Source: Verrucomicrobiota bacterium JB024
GTDB taxonomy: Bacteria > Verrucomicrobiota > Verrucomicrobiia > Opitutales > Cerasicoccaceae
Direction: 5' to 3'
NCBI GenBank assembly: GCA_030673825.1
Contig: JAUTCS010000053.1
Coordinates: 1-58,288, forward strand
DNA length: 58,288 bases
Within the stretch, counting starts at the first letter, position 1. The number at the start of each line of letters is the position of its first letter. Shown piece after piece: positions 26,543-35,041 of this stretch. The notes beneath the pieces were generated by a model, which saw only the letters and a list, made by a program, of their open reading frames with translations, was not told the DNA's origin and did not search any database. The position numbers and the translations under genes were made by a program.

Positions 26543-27496
26543 ATGAAAAAGTACTCCATAGCACTGCTCCTGTTCACAGTCTTGAGCGTATTCAGCTCAA
26601 GTGTTTTCGCTACCACTGTTCTGGTCGGTAATCCAACCGGGAATGAAGTTTTGTCCTACGACGTCATGAACGGTGTCTGGACCTTGAATGGAACGTTTGC
26701 GGATGCAACCAATGCCGGAGGTAATGGCTTCACCGCTCCGCGCGGCATTGCGACGGATGGCAGCAATGTCTACATCGCCACCAGCTCAAATATCCTCCGC
26801 TATGACACGAATGGCAACTACATCGGCTCCGTTCTCACTGTGAGCGGTGCTGACGGTTTGGCAGTCGATTCATCCGGAAACTTGTATTATACTGTTGCTT
26901 TTGGAGGAGGTGCGACCCAAGGCCTGTACTCCATCACCGACCCCACGGGTTCCGCGACTAACAGCATTCTGGTTGCGGACTCGGTTGTCCTTCGGGTTAT
27001 CGATTTCGGGGGTAACGGAAATATCTTCGTGGCCGAGCGTAGTGCCGGGGTCGTCACAGAGTACCAGACCAACGGGACACTGGTCGGTACATTCCTGTCG
27101 GGCGTACCCTACGCGCAGGCACTGAGCTGGGATGAGAATAATAATCGTTTTCTGATCGGTTACTCTTCTGATAACGATGGCTTCAAGGTAGATATCGGTG
27201 CTATCAGCACGAGTGGGACTCTTAGCGCAGTATATGATTATCAGTCGGGTGATGCCTCCAAATTCAGGACGAATCTTGGTGTCCTCAACATCGCTGGTGA
27301 GGTCTATGGAAGCAGCATTGGTTCTCCAGCTAACGCGATCGCCGAAGTGAATGGCACGACATCAGCGACAACAGTAGTTTCCGGGGTCACCGCTGGCTAT
27401 ATGGCGGAGGTTGCTATTCCTGAGCCTGGCACAGTGGCGCTGCTGTTTGGCACTGCGGTGCTGGCGCTGACGTTCTGGCGTCGTCGCGCTAAATAG
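26543..27496 (+). CDS. PEP-CTERM protein with NHL/SMP-30-like beta-propeller
   Basis: A 317-residue exported protein: signal peptide MKKYSIALLLFTVLSVFSSSVFA, then a repeated propeller pattern (VLSYDVMNGVWTLNGTF, GIATDGSNVYIATSSNILRYDTNG, GLAVDSSGNLYY, GNIFVAERSAGVVTEY) typical of NHL or SMP-30-like blades. It ends in a PEP-CTERM tail (IPEP, hydrophobic stretch, WRRRAK). The tail marks it for exosortase processing and display at the surface or in extracellular matrix. Binding of glycan or metal by the propeller is possible but not shown. It is likely a single-gene transcript: about 170 bases precede it and about 200 follow before the GH2 gene. Confidence 0.8.
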   Translation: MKKYSIALLLFTVLSVFSSSVFATTVLVGNPTGNEVLSYDVMNGVWTLNGTFADATNAGGNGFTAPRGIATDGSNVYIATSSNILRYDTNGNYIGSVLTVSGADGLAVDSSGNLYYTVAFGGGATQGLYSITDPTGSATNSILVADSVVLRVIDFGGNGNIFVAERSAGVVTEYQTNGTLVGTFLSGVPYAQALSWDENNNRFLIGYSSDNDGFKVDIGAISTSGTLSAVYDYQSGDASKFRTNLGVLNIAGEVYGSSIGSPANAIAEVNGTTSATTVVSGVTAGYMAEVAIPEPGTVALLFGTAVLALTFWRRRAK

Positions 27497-27695
27497 AGGT
27501 GCATCGGTGCAGACTTAACCTGCGCCTATCCGCGTAACTTTTTCATAGCTCAGGGGCTGTCAGGTCACTGAGCCAGGGAGACCTATGTCAAAATACTGAG
27601 CATCGCCATGAGCTAGGCACCAAGCCGACAAGTGGCTCGGAAGCTCATGTCAGACGCGCACCCGCATTCATGATATTTATATCGTCCAGTTGTCC

Positions 27696-30209
27696 ATGAT
27701 GGCTAAAGCAAATCATTCATTACCTTCAGCAAGGAGCCGGGAACGCTTGTCCAGGGGGTGGCGCTTCTATCGCGGCGAGCCAGCCGGCGCTACCGTACTC
27801 GGGGGACGATGCGCGACGCCGGGTTATGATGATTCGGGGTGGCGCCAGATCGATATTCCACATGACTGGGGGGTAGAGGAGGAGTTCGATATTTATGCTC
27901 CAGGAGAAACTGGAAAGCTCCATTGTCAGGGTGTTGGGTGGTACCGTAAGTACATCCATATCGATGCGTCGGACCTGGAAGGGTGCGTCCACCTGGAGAT
28001 TGACGGGGCAATGTCAAACTCCGCCGTGTGGGTCAATGGCATTCATGTCGGAGGCTGGGCCTACGGATACAGTTCCTATGCGTTGGATATCACCCGCTGT
28101 CTCACGGTTGGCGGTATCAATGTCATCGCAATCCGGCTGGAAAACTACCCGGAGTCGTCACGCTGGTACACCGGTGGCGGCCTCTACCGCAACGTTTGGC
28201 TACGCAAGACAAAGCGTATCCGCGTGGTACATCAGGGAGTACGCATTGTCACTCAGTATGCCGACGCACGCAAGGCGATCCTGGCACTGGAGGTAGAACT
28301 AGAAAACACAACCAATGATGACGCCACTCTGGATGTAGCGGTAGAAGTGCGTCCATCGGATACGACGGAGGCGCGCTCGCCTGGCACTTGCCATCACCAA
28401 CCAAATGTTTCCGTCGCTGCTACAGATAAGACAGTGCTGGAATTTGAGATGCAACTGAAGAGTCCGGCACGTTGGGAACCGGGCTCACCTAACCTCTATG
28501 TTGCGGAGTTTGTCTTGGAGAGGTACGGTGCCGAGGTGGACCGGTATGAGGTGGTGTTTGGTATCCGCACTATGCATTTTGACGCCCGTAGCGGGTTTTT
28601 TCTGAATGGGCGACGGACGAAGCTTCAGGGGGTCTGTCTGCACCATGATCTCGGCCCCTTGGGGGCAGCTGTCAACCCGCGCGCGATGGAGCGGCAACTG
28701 GAGATTTTACGCGAGATGGGTGCCAATGCGATTCGTTGCAGTCACAATCCGCCCGCGCCCGAGTGGCTGGACCTGTGCGACCGCATGGGCTTTCTCGTCA
28801 TTGACGAGCTGACGGATTGCTGGCGCGAGGGTAAGAAACGCAACGACTATCACAGCGTTTTTGATTCCTGGGTGGTGAAAGATTTGCGGTCCATGGTGCG
28901 ACGCGACCGCAATCATCCCTGCGTCATCCTCTGGAGTATCGGAAACGAGATTCCCGAGCAGTTGTCGGCTGAAGGGGCCGACTTGTCTTCACAGTTGCGG
29001 GCGATGGTCCGTGCGGAGGACTCGAGCCGTGGGGTCACGGCAGGAATGAACTTTGTCGAGTCCGGATTTAACGGATTTCAACATACGGTCGATGTCTTCG
29101 GGTGGAATTATAAGCCCAGCCACTATGGCAAGTTTATCGAGCATAATCCTGGCATCCCCTTGTACGGGAGCGAAACGTCATCATGTGTCAGCTCGCGGGG
29201 AGAATACTTTTTTCCGGTCAGCGGCAGGCGTGAGGATTGCCTGAGCGGATACCAGGTAAGCTCCTATGATCTGTACTACCCACACTGGGCGACGACACCC
29301 GATGTAGAGTTTGAGCACCAGGATCGTCATCCATCTGTGGCTGGTGAGTTTGTTTGGACCGGTTTCGATTATCTGGGGGAGCCGACTCCCTACAACGACG
29401 ACCAGACGAATCTGCTCAATGCGCAGAGCGAGTCCGATCGCAAGATTATCGCCGCTGAAATCGACATGCATGCGAGAGAGCCGATGCCGGCGCGCAGCTC
29501 GTATTTCGGCATTGTTGATCTGTGTGGCTTTCGTAAGGACCGGTTCTACCTTTATCAATCACGTTGGCGACCGGACTTGCGCATGGTTCACATCCTTCCG
29601 CATTGGAATTGGCCGGAGCGCGTCGGGGAACTCACTCCCGTGCAGGTTTACACCGCGGCCGACGAGGTTGAGTTGTTTCTGAACGGCGAGACGTTGGGCA
29701 GAAAACGCCGTGGTGCCTACAGCTACAGGTTTCGCTGGGACGAGGTGCGATATGAACCGGGCGAACTTCGTGCAGTCGGTTATAAGGATGGTGAGCTCTG
29801 GGCTGAAGCTGTGCGCAGGACCACGGGATCAGCCTGCGCCATCGAACTCCTTGCCGACCGCGCGGACATTGGATCCGACAACGACGACGTGGCCTTTGTT
29901 ACGGTAAAAATCGTGGATAAAGACGGACTGCTCGTCCCGCGGGAGAAGTCGCTGGTGACATTCGAGATCGCCGGACCTGGGAAGATCCTGGCCGTTGACA
30001 ATGGCGATCCATCGCGCCTGGAGCCCTTTTACGCTCAGGAATGCCGTGTCTTCAACGGGCTGGCTTTGGCGGTGTTGCAATTCGAGCCGGACCGAAATGA
30101 GCCGTTTACCCTGATTGCGAAGAGTTCGGGACTCCCCGACGCACGCTTAACGATCTCGGCCTTGTCTCCCTCACTTCAACTGGATGAAACCCTATGCATC
30201 CCCGGGTAA
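27696..30209 (+). CDS. Glycoside hydrolase family 2 (beta-galactosidase-like), cytosolic
   Basis: An 838-residue GH2 enzyme with the standard order: sugar-binding jelly roll (IPHDWGVEEEFDIYAPGETG, GVGWYRK, NVIAIRLEN, YTGGGLYRNVWL), immunoglobulin-like domain, TIM barrel and C-terminal beta domains including a DUF4982-like VYTAADEVELFLNGE. The acid/base glutamate is in WSIGNE (about E418) and the nucleophile in YGSETSS (about E493). No signal peptide is present, so it acts inside the cell. Beta-galactosidase is the best guess, given the GH50 neighbour that would release agar-type oligosaccharides; beta-glucuronidase or other exo-activities remain possible. The first ATG (27696) was preferred over a TTG two codons upstream. 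It is followed by the GH50 gene after 93 bases. Confidence 0.88.
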   Translation: MMAKANHSLPSARSRERLSRGWRFYRGEPAGATVLGGRCATPGYDDSGWRQIDIPHDWGVEEEFDIYAPGETGKLHCQGVGWYRKYIHIDASDLEGCVHLEIDGAMSNSAVWVNGIHVGGWAYGYSSYALDITRCLTVGGINVIAIRLENYPESSRWYTGGGLYRNVWLRKTKRIRVVHQGVRIVTQYADARKAILALEVELENTTNDDATLDVAVEVRPSDTTEARSPGTCHHQPNVSVAATDKTVLEFEMQLKSPARWEPGSPNLYVAEFVLERYGAEVDRYEVVFGIRTMHFDARSGFFLNGRRTKLQGVCLHHDLGPLGAAVNPRAMERQLEILREMGANAIRCSHNPPAPEWLDLCDRMGFLVIDELTDCWREGKKRNDYHSVFDSWVVKDLRSMVRRDRNHPCVILWSIGNEIPEQLSAEGADLSSQLRAMVRAEDSSRGVTAGMNFVESGFNGFQHTVDVFGWNYKPSHYGKFIEHNPGIPLYGSETSSCVSSRGEYFFPVSGRREDCLSGYQVSSYDLYYPHWATTPDVEFEHQDRHPSVAGEFVWTGFDYLGEPTPYNDDQTNLLNAQSESDRKIIAAEIDMHAREPMPARSSYFGIVDLCGFRKDRFYLYQSRWRPDLRMVHILPHWNWPERVGELTPVQVYTAADEVELFLNGETLGRKRRGAYSYRFRWDEVRYEPGELRAVGYKDGELWAEAVRRTTGSACAIELLADRADIGSDNDDVAFVTVKIVDKDGLLVPREKSLVTFEIAGPGKILAVDNGDPSRLEPFYAQECRVFNGLALAVLQFEPDRNEPFTLIAKSSGLPDARLTISALSPSLQLDETLCIPG

Positions 30210-30283
30210 TCCTCTTATCCGTTTTCTCCGTCTTCTCTTTCCGATGGTATTTGGACTCTGACTTTTTCTATAAATATGCTTAA

Positions 30284-30293
30284 CGTTATAACG
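30284..30293. promoter_or_regulatory. Perfect palindrome just upstream of the GH50 gene
   Basis: CGTTATAACG is a perfect 10-bp palindrome, 9 bases before the GH50 ATG. A related string, CGTATAACGG, occurs at about 33672, upstream of the LacI regulator gene. It could be a repressor site for local control of the agarase-like gene. The evidence is position and symmetry only. Confidence 0.3.
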
Positions 30294-30302
30294 GAATTAA
30301 AC

Positions 30303-32438
30303 ATGAAAAATATTTTACCCTTTGCCCTGCTTCTTGTCTTTTTAGTTCCTGCGGTGGCCGACGAAACTCTGATCAGCTACGGGGCGGCCGGGTACCGGAT
30401 CGAGGATATTGAGACGACCGATGTTTCTGTCTCGTTAACTTCCAATGGGACATTGTTGGCTGAGTTCGGAGATACAGTTGACTGGCCCAGCATTAACTTC
30501 TCCGGTCCGTGGGACCTTTCCCATGCGAACTACCTCCATGTGGACTTGACCAACCATGGAGATCAGGCCCTCCGCCTGGAGGTCATTGTGTACGATCGTC
30601 GCCCGCATAGCTGGCAAGAAGCCTTGGCGCAGCGCGTTTATCTCACGCCCGGAGAGACGAAGCACGTAAAGCTGCAATTGATCCATCAGCCCGAGTCCGC
30701 CGGTGAGCTTTCACTCATCGGCGCGAAGCAGATTCCCTTGGGATTCAGTTCCCCGGAAGGCATCCAGACAGAGCAGGTGCTGGATATCAAAGTGAGCAAG
30801 ACGCAGAATGGTTATGTCGATGTTATCGAGATCGGTAACTTCTATCTGAGCGGTGAGTATGAAGCGGTGGATGGGAAGAGCCTTTTACCCCTTATTGACC
30901 GCTTTGGCCAATACCGTCATGCAGACTGGCCGGGGAAAGTACACTCGGAGGAAGAGCTCCGTGCCGTGACAGACGATGAGTTGCAGGAACTGGCAGATAG
31001 TCCGGACATTCCCGGATATGACCGGTTCGGAGGCTGGGCCGATGGTCCGCAGCTCAAGGCCACTGGACGTTTCCGCACAGAGAAGTATGAGGGCAAGTGG
31101 TACCTTGTCGATCCTGATGGTCACTTGTTTTTCTCGCTCGGACTCAACGCTGTTGAGGTGGCCGGTAGCGGAACCTACACGCCGATTACAGCGGAGAGTC
31201 TCGAATGGTTTGAAGAGCTTCCCTCTCCGAATAACTGGAGTAAGCATGGACAGTTTTACAATGTACGAAAAATCTACAGTGGCGGCTATAGCGGTCGCAC
31301 TGAACCCGGCTTCTCGTTTCTGGCATGGAACCTCTACCGCAAATACGGCAATGACTGGAAAGAGCAGGCGCGGGAGATCACTGTAAAACGCCTGCGCAGT
31401 TGGGGTATCAATACCCTCGGCAACTGGAGCGAACCGGAGATATCATCGATGAACAAGGTACCGTTTACGGCGGGCTTTGCCCTGGCCGGCAGCGGGGCGC
31501 GCACACTGGGAGGTGGTTCGTGGAAACTGGGCGACGTTTGGGATCCTTGGGACCCTGAGTTCCCGGTCATCGTTGACAGGCTCGTGAACAACATCAAGCC
31601 GCTGGCATCTTCGCCCTGGTGCATCGGCCTCTTTGTGGACAATGAGCTCTACTGGGACAAAGGCTTGGCGACCGATGTTCTGAAGTCCTCGGAGGACCAG
31701 CCGGCCAAGCAGAAGTTGATCGAAGTGCTGAAGGAGCAATACTCCGATATTCGCTCGCTGAACAAAGCCTGGAGGACGGACTTTGCCGACTGGAGTGCCA
31801 TGGGTAAGACGAAGGGATATGAGCTCAACCAAGCCGCACGCGCGGACCTGGACGCGTTTAATGAGATGGTTGCGCGGGCCTACTACAAAACAATACGGGA
31901 CTCGATCCATACTCAAATCCCCGGGTGCCTGTATCTGGGGTCGCGTTTCGCCCGCGTCTCGCCCAGCTCCTTTCGGGCGGCGGCCGAGTACTGCGATGTG
32001 GTATCCCTGAACATCTACCGTGACTCCCTCTATGGTTACCTCCCTCCCGATCAGGTCGATGCGCCGTTGATGGTGACCGAGTTTCACTTTGGGGCCCGAG
32101 ATGCCGGCATGTGGGGTGGCGGCTTGGTAGAGGTCGAGTCGCAGGATGCCCGTGCCGAAGCCTACGTGAACTTCGTGGAATCCGTCTTACTCGATCCGCG
32201 TTTTGTCGGTTGTCATTGGTTCGAGTATTACGATCAGCCCGTCGCCGGACGTTCGTTTAACGGAGAAAACTATAACATCGGTTTTGTGAACAGCGTCGAT
32301 GTCCCGTACGTTGAGATGGTTGAAGCTACACGAGACTTGGCTTCCTACATGTATGAACTGCGCGCCAGCCAAGGCGAAACGCTACAGGAGAGCGCTTCCA
32401 CCCAAGCCTCTGAAGAGTCATGCAGCCAGAACGAGTGA
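30303..32438 (+). CDS. GH50 beta-agarase-like enzyme, secreted
   Basis: A 711-residue enzyme with signal peptide MKNILPFALLLVFLVPAVA. Residues 25-200 form a beta-sandwich of the carbohydrate-binding kind. The GH50 catalytic domain begins DRFGQYRHADWPGKVHSEEEL and continues KATGRFRTEKYEGKWYLVDPDGHLFFSLG, hallmark sequences of this agarase family. The acid/base glutamate is in FVDNELYW (E448) and the nucleophile in VTEFHFGARD (E593), both intact. GH50 enzymes cut beta-1,4 bonds in agarose and neoagaro-oligosaccharides, so this is strong evidence that the organism meets red-algal galactans. The gene sits behind the GH2 gene; together they could convert neoagaro-oligosaccharides to monosaccharides. 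An earlier in-frame start at 30276 is less likely. Confidence 0.88.
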   Translation: MKNILPFALLLVFLVPAVADETLISYGAAGYRIEDIETTDVSVSLTSNGTLLAEFGDTVDWPSINFSGPWDLSHANYLHVDLTNHGDQALRLEVIVYDRRPHSWQEALAQRVYLTPGETKHVKLQLIHQPESAGELSLIGAKQIPLGFSSPEGIQTEQVLDIKVSKTQNGYVDVIEIGNFYLSGEYEAVDGKSLLPLIDRFGQYRHADWPGKVHSEEELRAVTDDELQELADSPDIPGYDRFGGWADGPQLKATGRFRTEKYEGKWYLVDPDGHLFFSLGLNAVEVAGSGTYTPITAESLEWFEELPSPNNWSKHGQFYNVRKIYSGGYSGRTEPGFSFLAWNLYRKYGNDWKEQAREITVKRLRSWGINTLGNWSEPEISSMNKVPFTAGFALAGSGARTLGGGSWKLGDVWDPWDPEFPVIVDRLVNNIKPLASSPWCIGLFVDNELYWDKGLATDVLKSSEDQPAKQKLIEVLKEQYSDIRSLNKAWRTDFADWSAMGKTKGYELNQAARADLDAFNEMVARAYYKTIRDSIHTQIPGCLYLGSRFARVSPSSFRAAAEYCDVVSLNIYRDSLYGYLPPDQVDAPLMVTEFHFGARDAGMWGGGLVEVESQDARAEAYVNFVESVLLDPRFVGCHWFEYYDQPVAGRSFNGENYNIGFVNSVDVPYVEMVEATRDLASYMYELRASQGETLQESASTQASEESCSQNE

Positions 32439-32459
32439 TTGCTACGGGGTTCAGTGTGT

Positions 32460-32499
32460 GGGCATTGTAAAAATGTTGCCCCATAACAGAGTTTTTTTT
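32460..32499 (+). terminator. Possible intrinsic terminator after the GH50 gene
   Basis: GGGCA (32460-32464) and TGCCC (32477-32481) form a short hairpin, and a run of eight T follows at 32492-32499. The stem is short and the T-run is 10 bases away, so this is only a candidate. Confidence 0.35.
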
Positions 32500-32825
32500 C
32501 TGAATTTTGTTGGCCTTGCGGTTGTGCCGGTCTGGCCCTGCAAGCCATTGCCCATCAGTGAAAACGAATGAAATAAAGTGGTCGGCGCGGATCTGGCGCT
32601 GCATTTCGGCTCGGTTGACAGTACGGGAGCGGTCTCAGGTGTCGTCGTCTTCGCAGAGAAAGAAGATGTCATAACGCTGACTCGTCTGATCGGCGAGCCG
32701 GTCGAGCTCCGGGCTGACGCTGCCATGGTAGTATCGGGCAAAAGTCTGGCTTGTGGAAGCATCTAAAAGTAGAGGGCTATAGTAGCTAAGCGGCGTAAAT
32801 CCGCTACAACTAGCGCAAATGTACA
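32500..32825 (-). pseudogene. NadR-like AAA ATPase (nicotinamide-riboside-kinase type) fragment
   Basis: Read on the minus strand, the segment contains LLLDASTSQTFARYYHGSVSPELDRLA, then RYDIFFLCEDDDT, which resembles the back half of the AAA_28/NadR kinase domain (a Y-Y-G turn, then Y-D-L-x-L-L-x-x-D-x-P-W). In-frame stops interrupt it after DDDT, and recognisable pieces such as EMQRQIRAD follow in other frames. The P-loop half is absent. It abuts the 3' side of the integrase remnant. The family call rests on a short match, so confidence is limited. Confidence 0.45.
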
Positions 32826-33181
32826 CCTGCACGAGCCTGGTCGAGTGTCAGGCCTGTGCGTGATTGGATATCGGAATGCAGCTTGAGGTAGTGTGAGACA
32901 ATGCTGCCGAGGGGTCTCCCTTCCGTCATCATGAATGCGCTCTCCGCATCGGCCAATTGCTCATGGCTGAGCGTGGTGCGCTGGAGTTGGTATTGGGCCG
33001 CAGTGCCTTCGGCTTCTATCTCTATTTTGGTTCGGGTACTCAAGGGCGGCTGCCTTGTGGGAAAACTGGCTCCTTTCTCGCTTTCCATCGGGCCAGTACC
33101 CGATTACTCTCCACGACGTGGACCCGTACGATTCTTGACGGCTTTGAGTTTGAAACGCTCCTCTTTTTTCGGGCGAGCCAT
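32810..33181 (-). pseudogene. Tyrosine-type integrase, N-terminal part, frameshifted
   Basis: The minus strand from an ATG at 33181 reads MARPKKEERFKLKAVKNRTG, shifts frame to STSWRVIGYWPDGKRERSQ and FSHKAAALEY, then shifts again to TKIEIEAEGTAAQYQL followed by LSHEQLADAESAFMMTEGRP. In order, these pieces form the N-terminal arm-binding region of phage-type tyrosine recombinases that are common in Verrucomicrobiota. The catalytic domain (R-H-R-Y) is missing. Two frameshifts plus a large 3' deletion mean it is dead. The start lies about 115 bases from a tRNA/tmRNA-like 3' end (33296-33328), the usual position of an integrase beside its attachment site. Confidence 0.65.
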
Positions 33182-33295
33182 GCCTGGATTTTGGGCAATA
33201 TTATGGTCAACCGGAAACTCATTTTTTATTACAAATTTCACATCTAGCTAATTATAAACATAATTATATTTTTAGCATTAATATTTGTATCAGTA

Positions 33296-33328
33296 GGTCG
33301 TCGGTTCGATTCCGTCCCCCCGGCTCCA
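33296..33328 (+). other. tRNA/tmRNA-like 3' end, candidate attachment site
   Basis: The string contains a T-arm core GGTTCGATTCC and ends in CCGGCTCCA, the arrangement at the 3' end of tRNA or tmRNA genes. The spacing from T-loop to the terminal A is about four bases too long and the T-stem has a mismatch. No 5' half exists upstream, where the DNA is strongly AT-rich (33225-33295). So it is not a functional tRNA gene. Its position next to a broken integrase suggests the att copy at one edge of an integrated element. Confidence 0.45.
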
Positions 33329-33353
33329 CTTTGTTCAAGCGGATTTAGCTGAT

Positions 33354-33440
33354 AAACAGGGGTTTACGAGACGGTTGCCTCAAAAGGGCAAGCCCAACGA
33401 AATCCACGCAAATCCGGGAAAATCCAGAAAGCCCCTGTTT
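33354..33440. repeat. Inverted repeat flanking about 70 bases beside the candidate att site
   Basis: AAACAGGGG (33354-33362) and CCCCTGTTT (33432-33440) are perfect 9-bp inverted copies. The DNA between them is rich in CGAAATCC/CAAATCC-type words. It could be integrase arm-binding DNA or a structured RNA; nothing in it codes for a protein. Confidence 0.4.
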
Positions 33441-33458
33441 GGGGGGGGCGACATTTTG

Positions 33459-33480
33459 GGCTCTGCTGAAAGAGCCTTTT
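33459..33480 (+). terminator. Short intrinsic-terminator-like hairpin
   Basis: GGCTCT (33459-33464) and AGAGCC (33471-33476) form a 6-bp stem with a 6-base loop followed by TTTT. A second hairpin (AGGCTC/GAGCCT, 33566-33582) follows without a T-run. It may have ended transcription of the lost upstream RNA gene. Confidence 0.4.
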
Positions 33481-33598
33481 GCGGCCCTGGGTCTGCCGGT
33501 GAACCTGATCTCCCACCTGAGAACAATCGGTTTCCCATTGCTCAGCAAACCTGGCTAAAACGGTGAGGCTCGAACAGAGCCTGTTGGGTTATTTTGAT

Positions 33599-33613
33599 GA
33601 GAAATTTTATCTC
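33599..33613. promoter_or_regulatory. Recurring palindrome GAGA-N7-TCTC, copy 1 (upstream of lacI-type gene)
   Basis: GAGAAATTTTATCTC, followed by CGAATAT, lies 116 bases before the LacI-family start. Similar sites are at 34941 and 41836. It is a candidate operator, possibly for autoregulation by the LacI-type protein. Confidence 0.5.
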
Positions 33614-33728
33614 CGAATATATGAAAAAGACTTGCGGCCAGTCTGCGTGCAGTGCAAGCTTGAAAAGCTAAGCGTATAACGGTGCGACTCGCACGCGTAC
33701 GTTTCATATTTGTGTTTGGGCTGAGCAT

Positions 33729-34838
33729 ATGTCGGTAACTCTTAAAGATATAGCGGAAAAAGCAGGGGTGAGCCCCATTACCGTTTCCCGCGCATTACGC
33801 GGGGTTGGGCGGATTGGCCAGGAGACGCGGCGCCGGGTCTGGGGAACTGCCACGGAGCTGGGATACCAACCCGTTGATTACGTCATCATTCCGCCGCCGG
33901 TCAAGCGGGGTAAGGCGGATCATTCCCTGCAACTGCTGGCCCCCTCGATCGGTAGCCAGCATTATAACGAGTCAGGTTCGCTCTTCTTGAACCGCCTCTT
34001 TTCAGGGCTTAATCAGCGGCTTCGTTCTTCCAACGGCTGCGTGCTGATGGGGCATTTCGATACAGTCGATGATTTGATCCGGACTTGGAAAAAACACGGC
34101 TATCAGGGGCTGATTCTCCGGCAGCAGTTGCCGCGGTCCTGGATACGAGCGTTACAGAAGATCGGCCCGATTGTCTATGCCGTCGAGTTTGACTGGCAGA
34201 CCGGGGTGGATTGCGTCTATTCCAATGAGCTCCGTTCGACGGCGGACGTATTGACTGAGGTCTATGATCGCGGTCACCGTTCTGTCGCGTGGTTGGGGGT
34301 TTTGGACGCCTATGCGCCTCATCAGGTCGTCTTTTCCTCCAATGAAAAGCTGGAGATCGCGGATTATCTGGCGAACACAACGTCGCATGGAGGCCGCTTG
34401 GCCGCGTGGGCACACCTGTGTAATTTTCCGCCGCCCGATATGGACTGCCATCTGGTTGTGGTGGAGCGCGATTGGCGTAATAAGAATTTGTCGCAGACGG
34501 TGGAAGAGGGGATTGAGCGAATCATGAAAATCGATCCTCGTGTTACCGCCATCGTCGCTGCCAGTGACCCGGTGGCCGTAGAGGTTTTACGGCAACTTCA
34601 GGCAAGGGGAATTAAAGTGCCGGAAGAGATGAGCTTGATCTCCTATGGGGGCGGCGAAGATCTGCTGCGGGTGGACCCGACCCCGGCCTCTGTGCAGATT
34701 CCGGTCGAGACGATCGGGCGGGTGATTCCTGAGCTGATCGAGCGGAGGCTTGCCTTCCCGGACGCGACTCCGGTCAGTATCCAGTTCGAGACTGTATTTG
34801 ATGCTGGAAAGACCCTGGCGACAGTTCCATCCGCTTGA
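33729..34838 (+). CDS. LacI-family transcriptional regulator
   Basis: A 369-residue regulator with a textbook N-terminal LacI helix-turn-helix and hinge (VTLKDIAEKAGVSPITVSRAL, ending ATELGYQP), then a periplasmic-binding-protein-like effector domain (residues about 65-365). Conserved late segments are ITAIVAASDPVAVEVLRQL-like, GIKVPEEMSLISYGG and DPTPASVQIPVETIGRVIPELIERRL. Members repress sugar genes until the effector sugar binds. It starts right after the island scar and converges on the cassette A partner gene at 35042. Candidate operator palindromes of a shared type lie before it (33599), after it (34941) and in the divergent promoter at 41836, so it may control the 35042-41808 gene set. 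The effector is unknown. Confidence 0.92.
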   Translation: MSVTLKDIAEKAGVSPITVSRALRGVGRIGQETRRRVWGTATELGYQPVDYVIIPPPVKRGKADHSLQLLAPSIGSQHYNESGSLFLNRLFSGLNQRLRSSNGCVLMGHFDTVDDLIRTWKKHGYQGLILRQQLPRSWIRALQKIGPIVYAVEFDWQTGVDCVYSNELRSTADVLTEVYDRGHRSVAWLGVLDAYAPHQVVFSSNEKLEIADYLANTTSHGGRLAAWAHLCNFPPPDMDCHLVVVERDWRNKNLSQTVEEGIERIMKIDPRVTAIVAASDPVAVEVLRQLQARGIKVPEEMSLISYGGGEDLLRVDPTPASVQIPVETIGRVIPELIERRLAFPDATPVSIQFETVFDAGKTLATVPSA

Positions 34839-34940
34839 TACCGGCCAACCGGAAGAAACGATCTCGGAAGCGATGGTGATCCCTTTTGGGGGAGTAATTT
34901 GGTCCATGTCGAACCGCTCCGGACGATAAAGGTATTGGGT

Positions 34941-34955
34941 GAGAAATAATATCTC
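34941..34955. promoter_or_regulatory. Recurring palindrome GAGA-N7-TCTC, copy 2 (convergent gap)
   Basis: GAGAAATAATATCTC followed by GAATATCT, in the gap between the LacI gene and the convergent cassette partner gene. It shares the core and the 3' flank with the site at 33599. A promoter role is unlikely here, so it may be a relic or a distal looping site. Confidence 0.45.
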
Positions 34956-35041
34956 GAATATCTGTCGGCATGTCGGCACCGGAAAGGGCATTTTAAGCCA
35001 GAAGGTTATTTCGTAGGCGGTCGGCTTTACCTTCTGCCGCC

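Noticed and set aside
27548-27573. A hairpin (GCTCAG/CTGAGC) after the PEP-CTERM propeller gene
   Set aside because: The stem is 6 bp with a 14-base loop and no T-run, so it is too weak to call a terminator.
33296-33328. A functional tRNA gene
   Set aside because: Only the 3' end is present, the T-stem has a mismatch, spacing to the end is too long, and no anticodon or D arm lies upstream.
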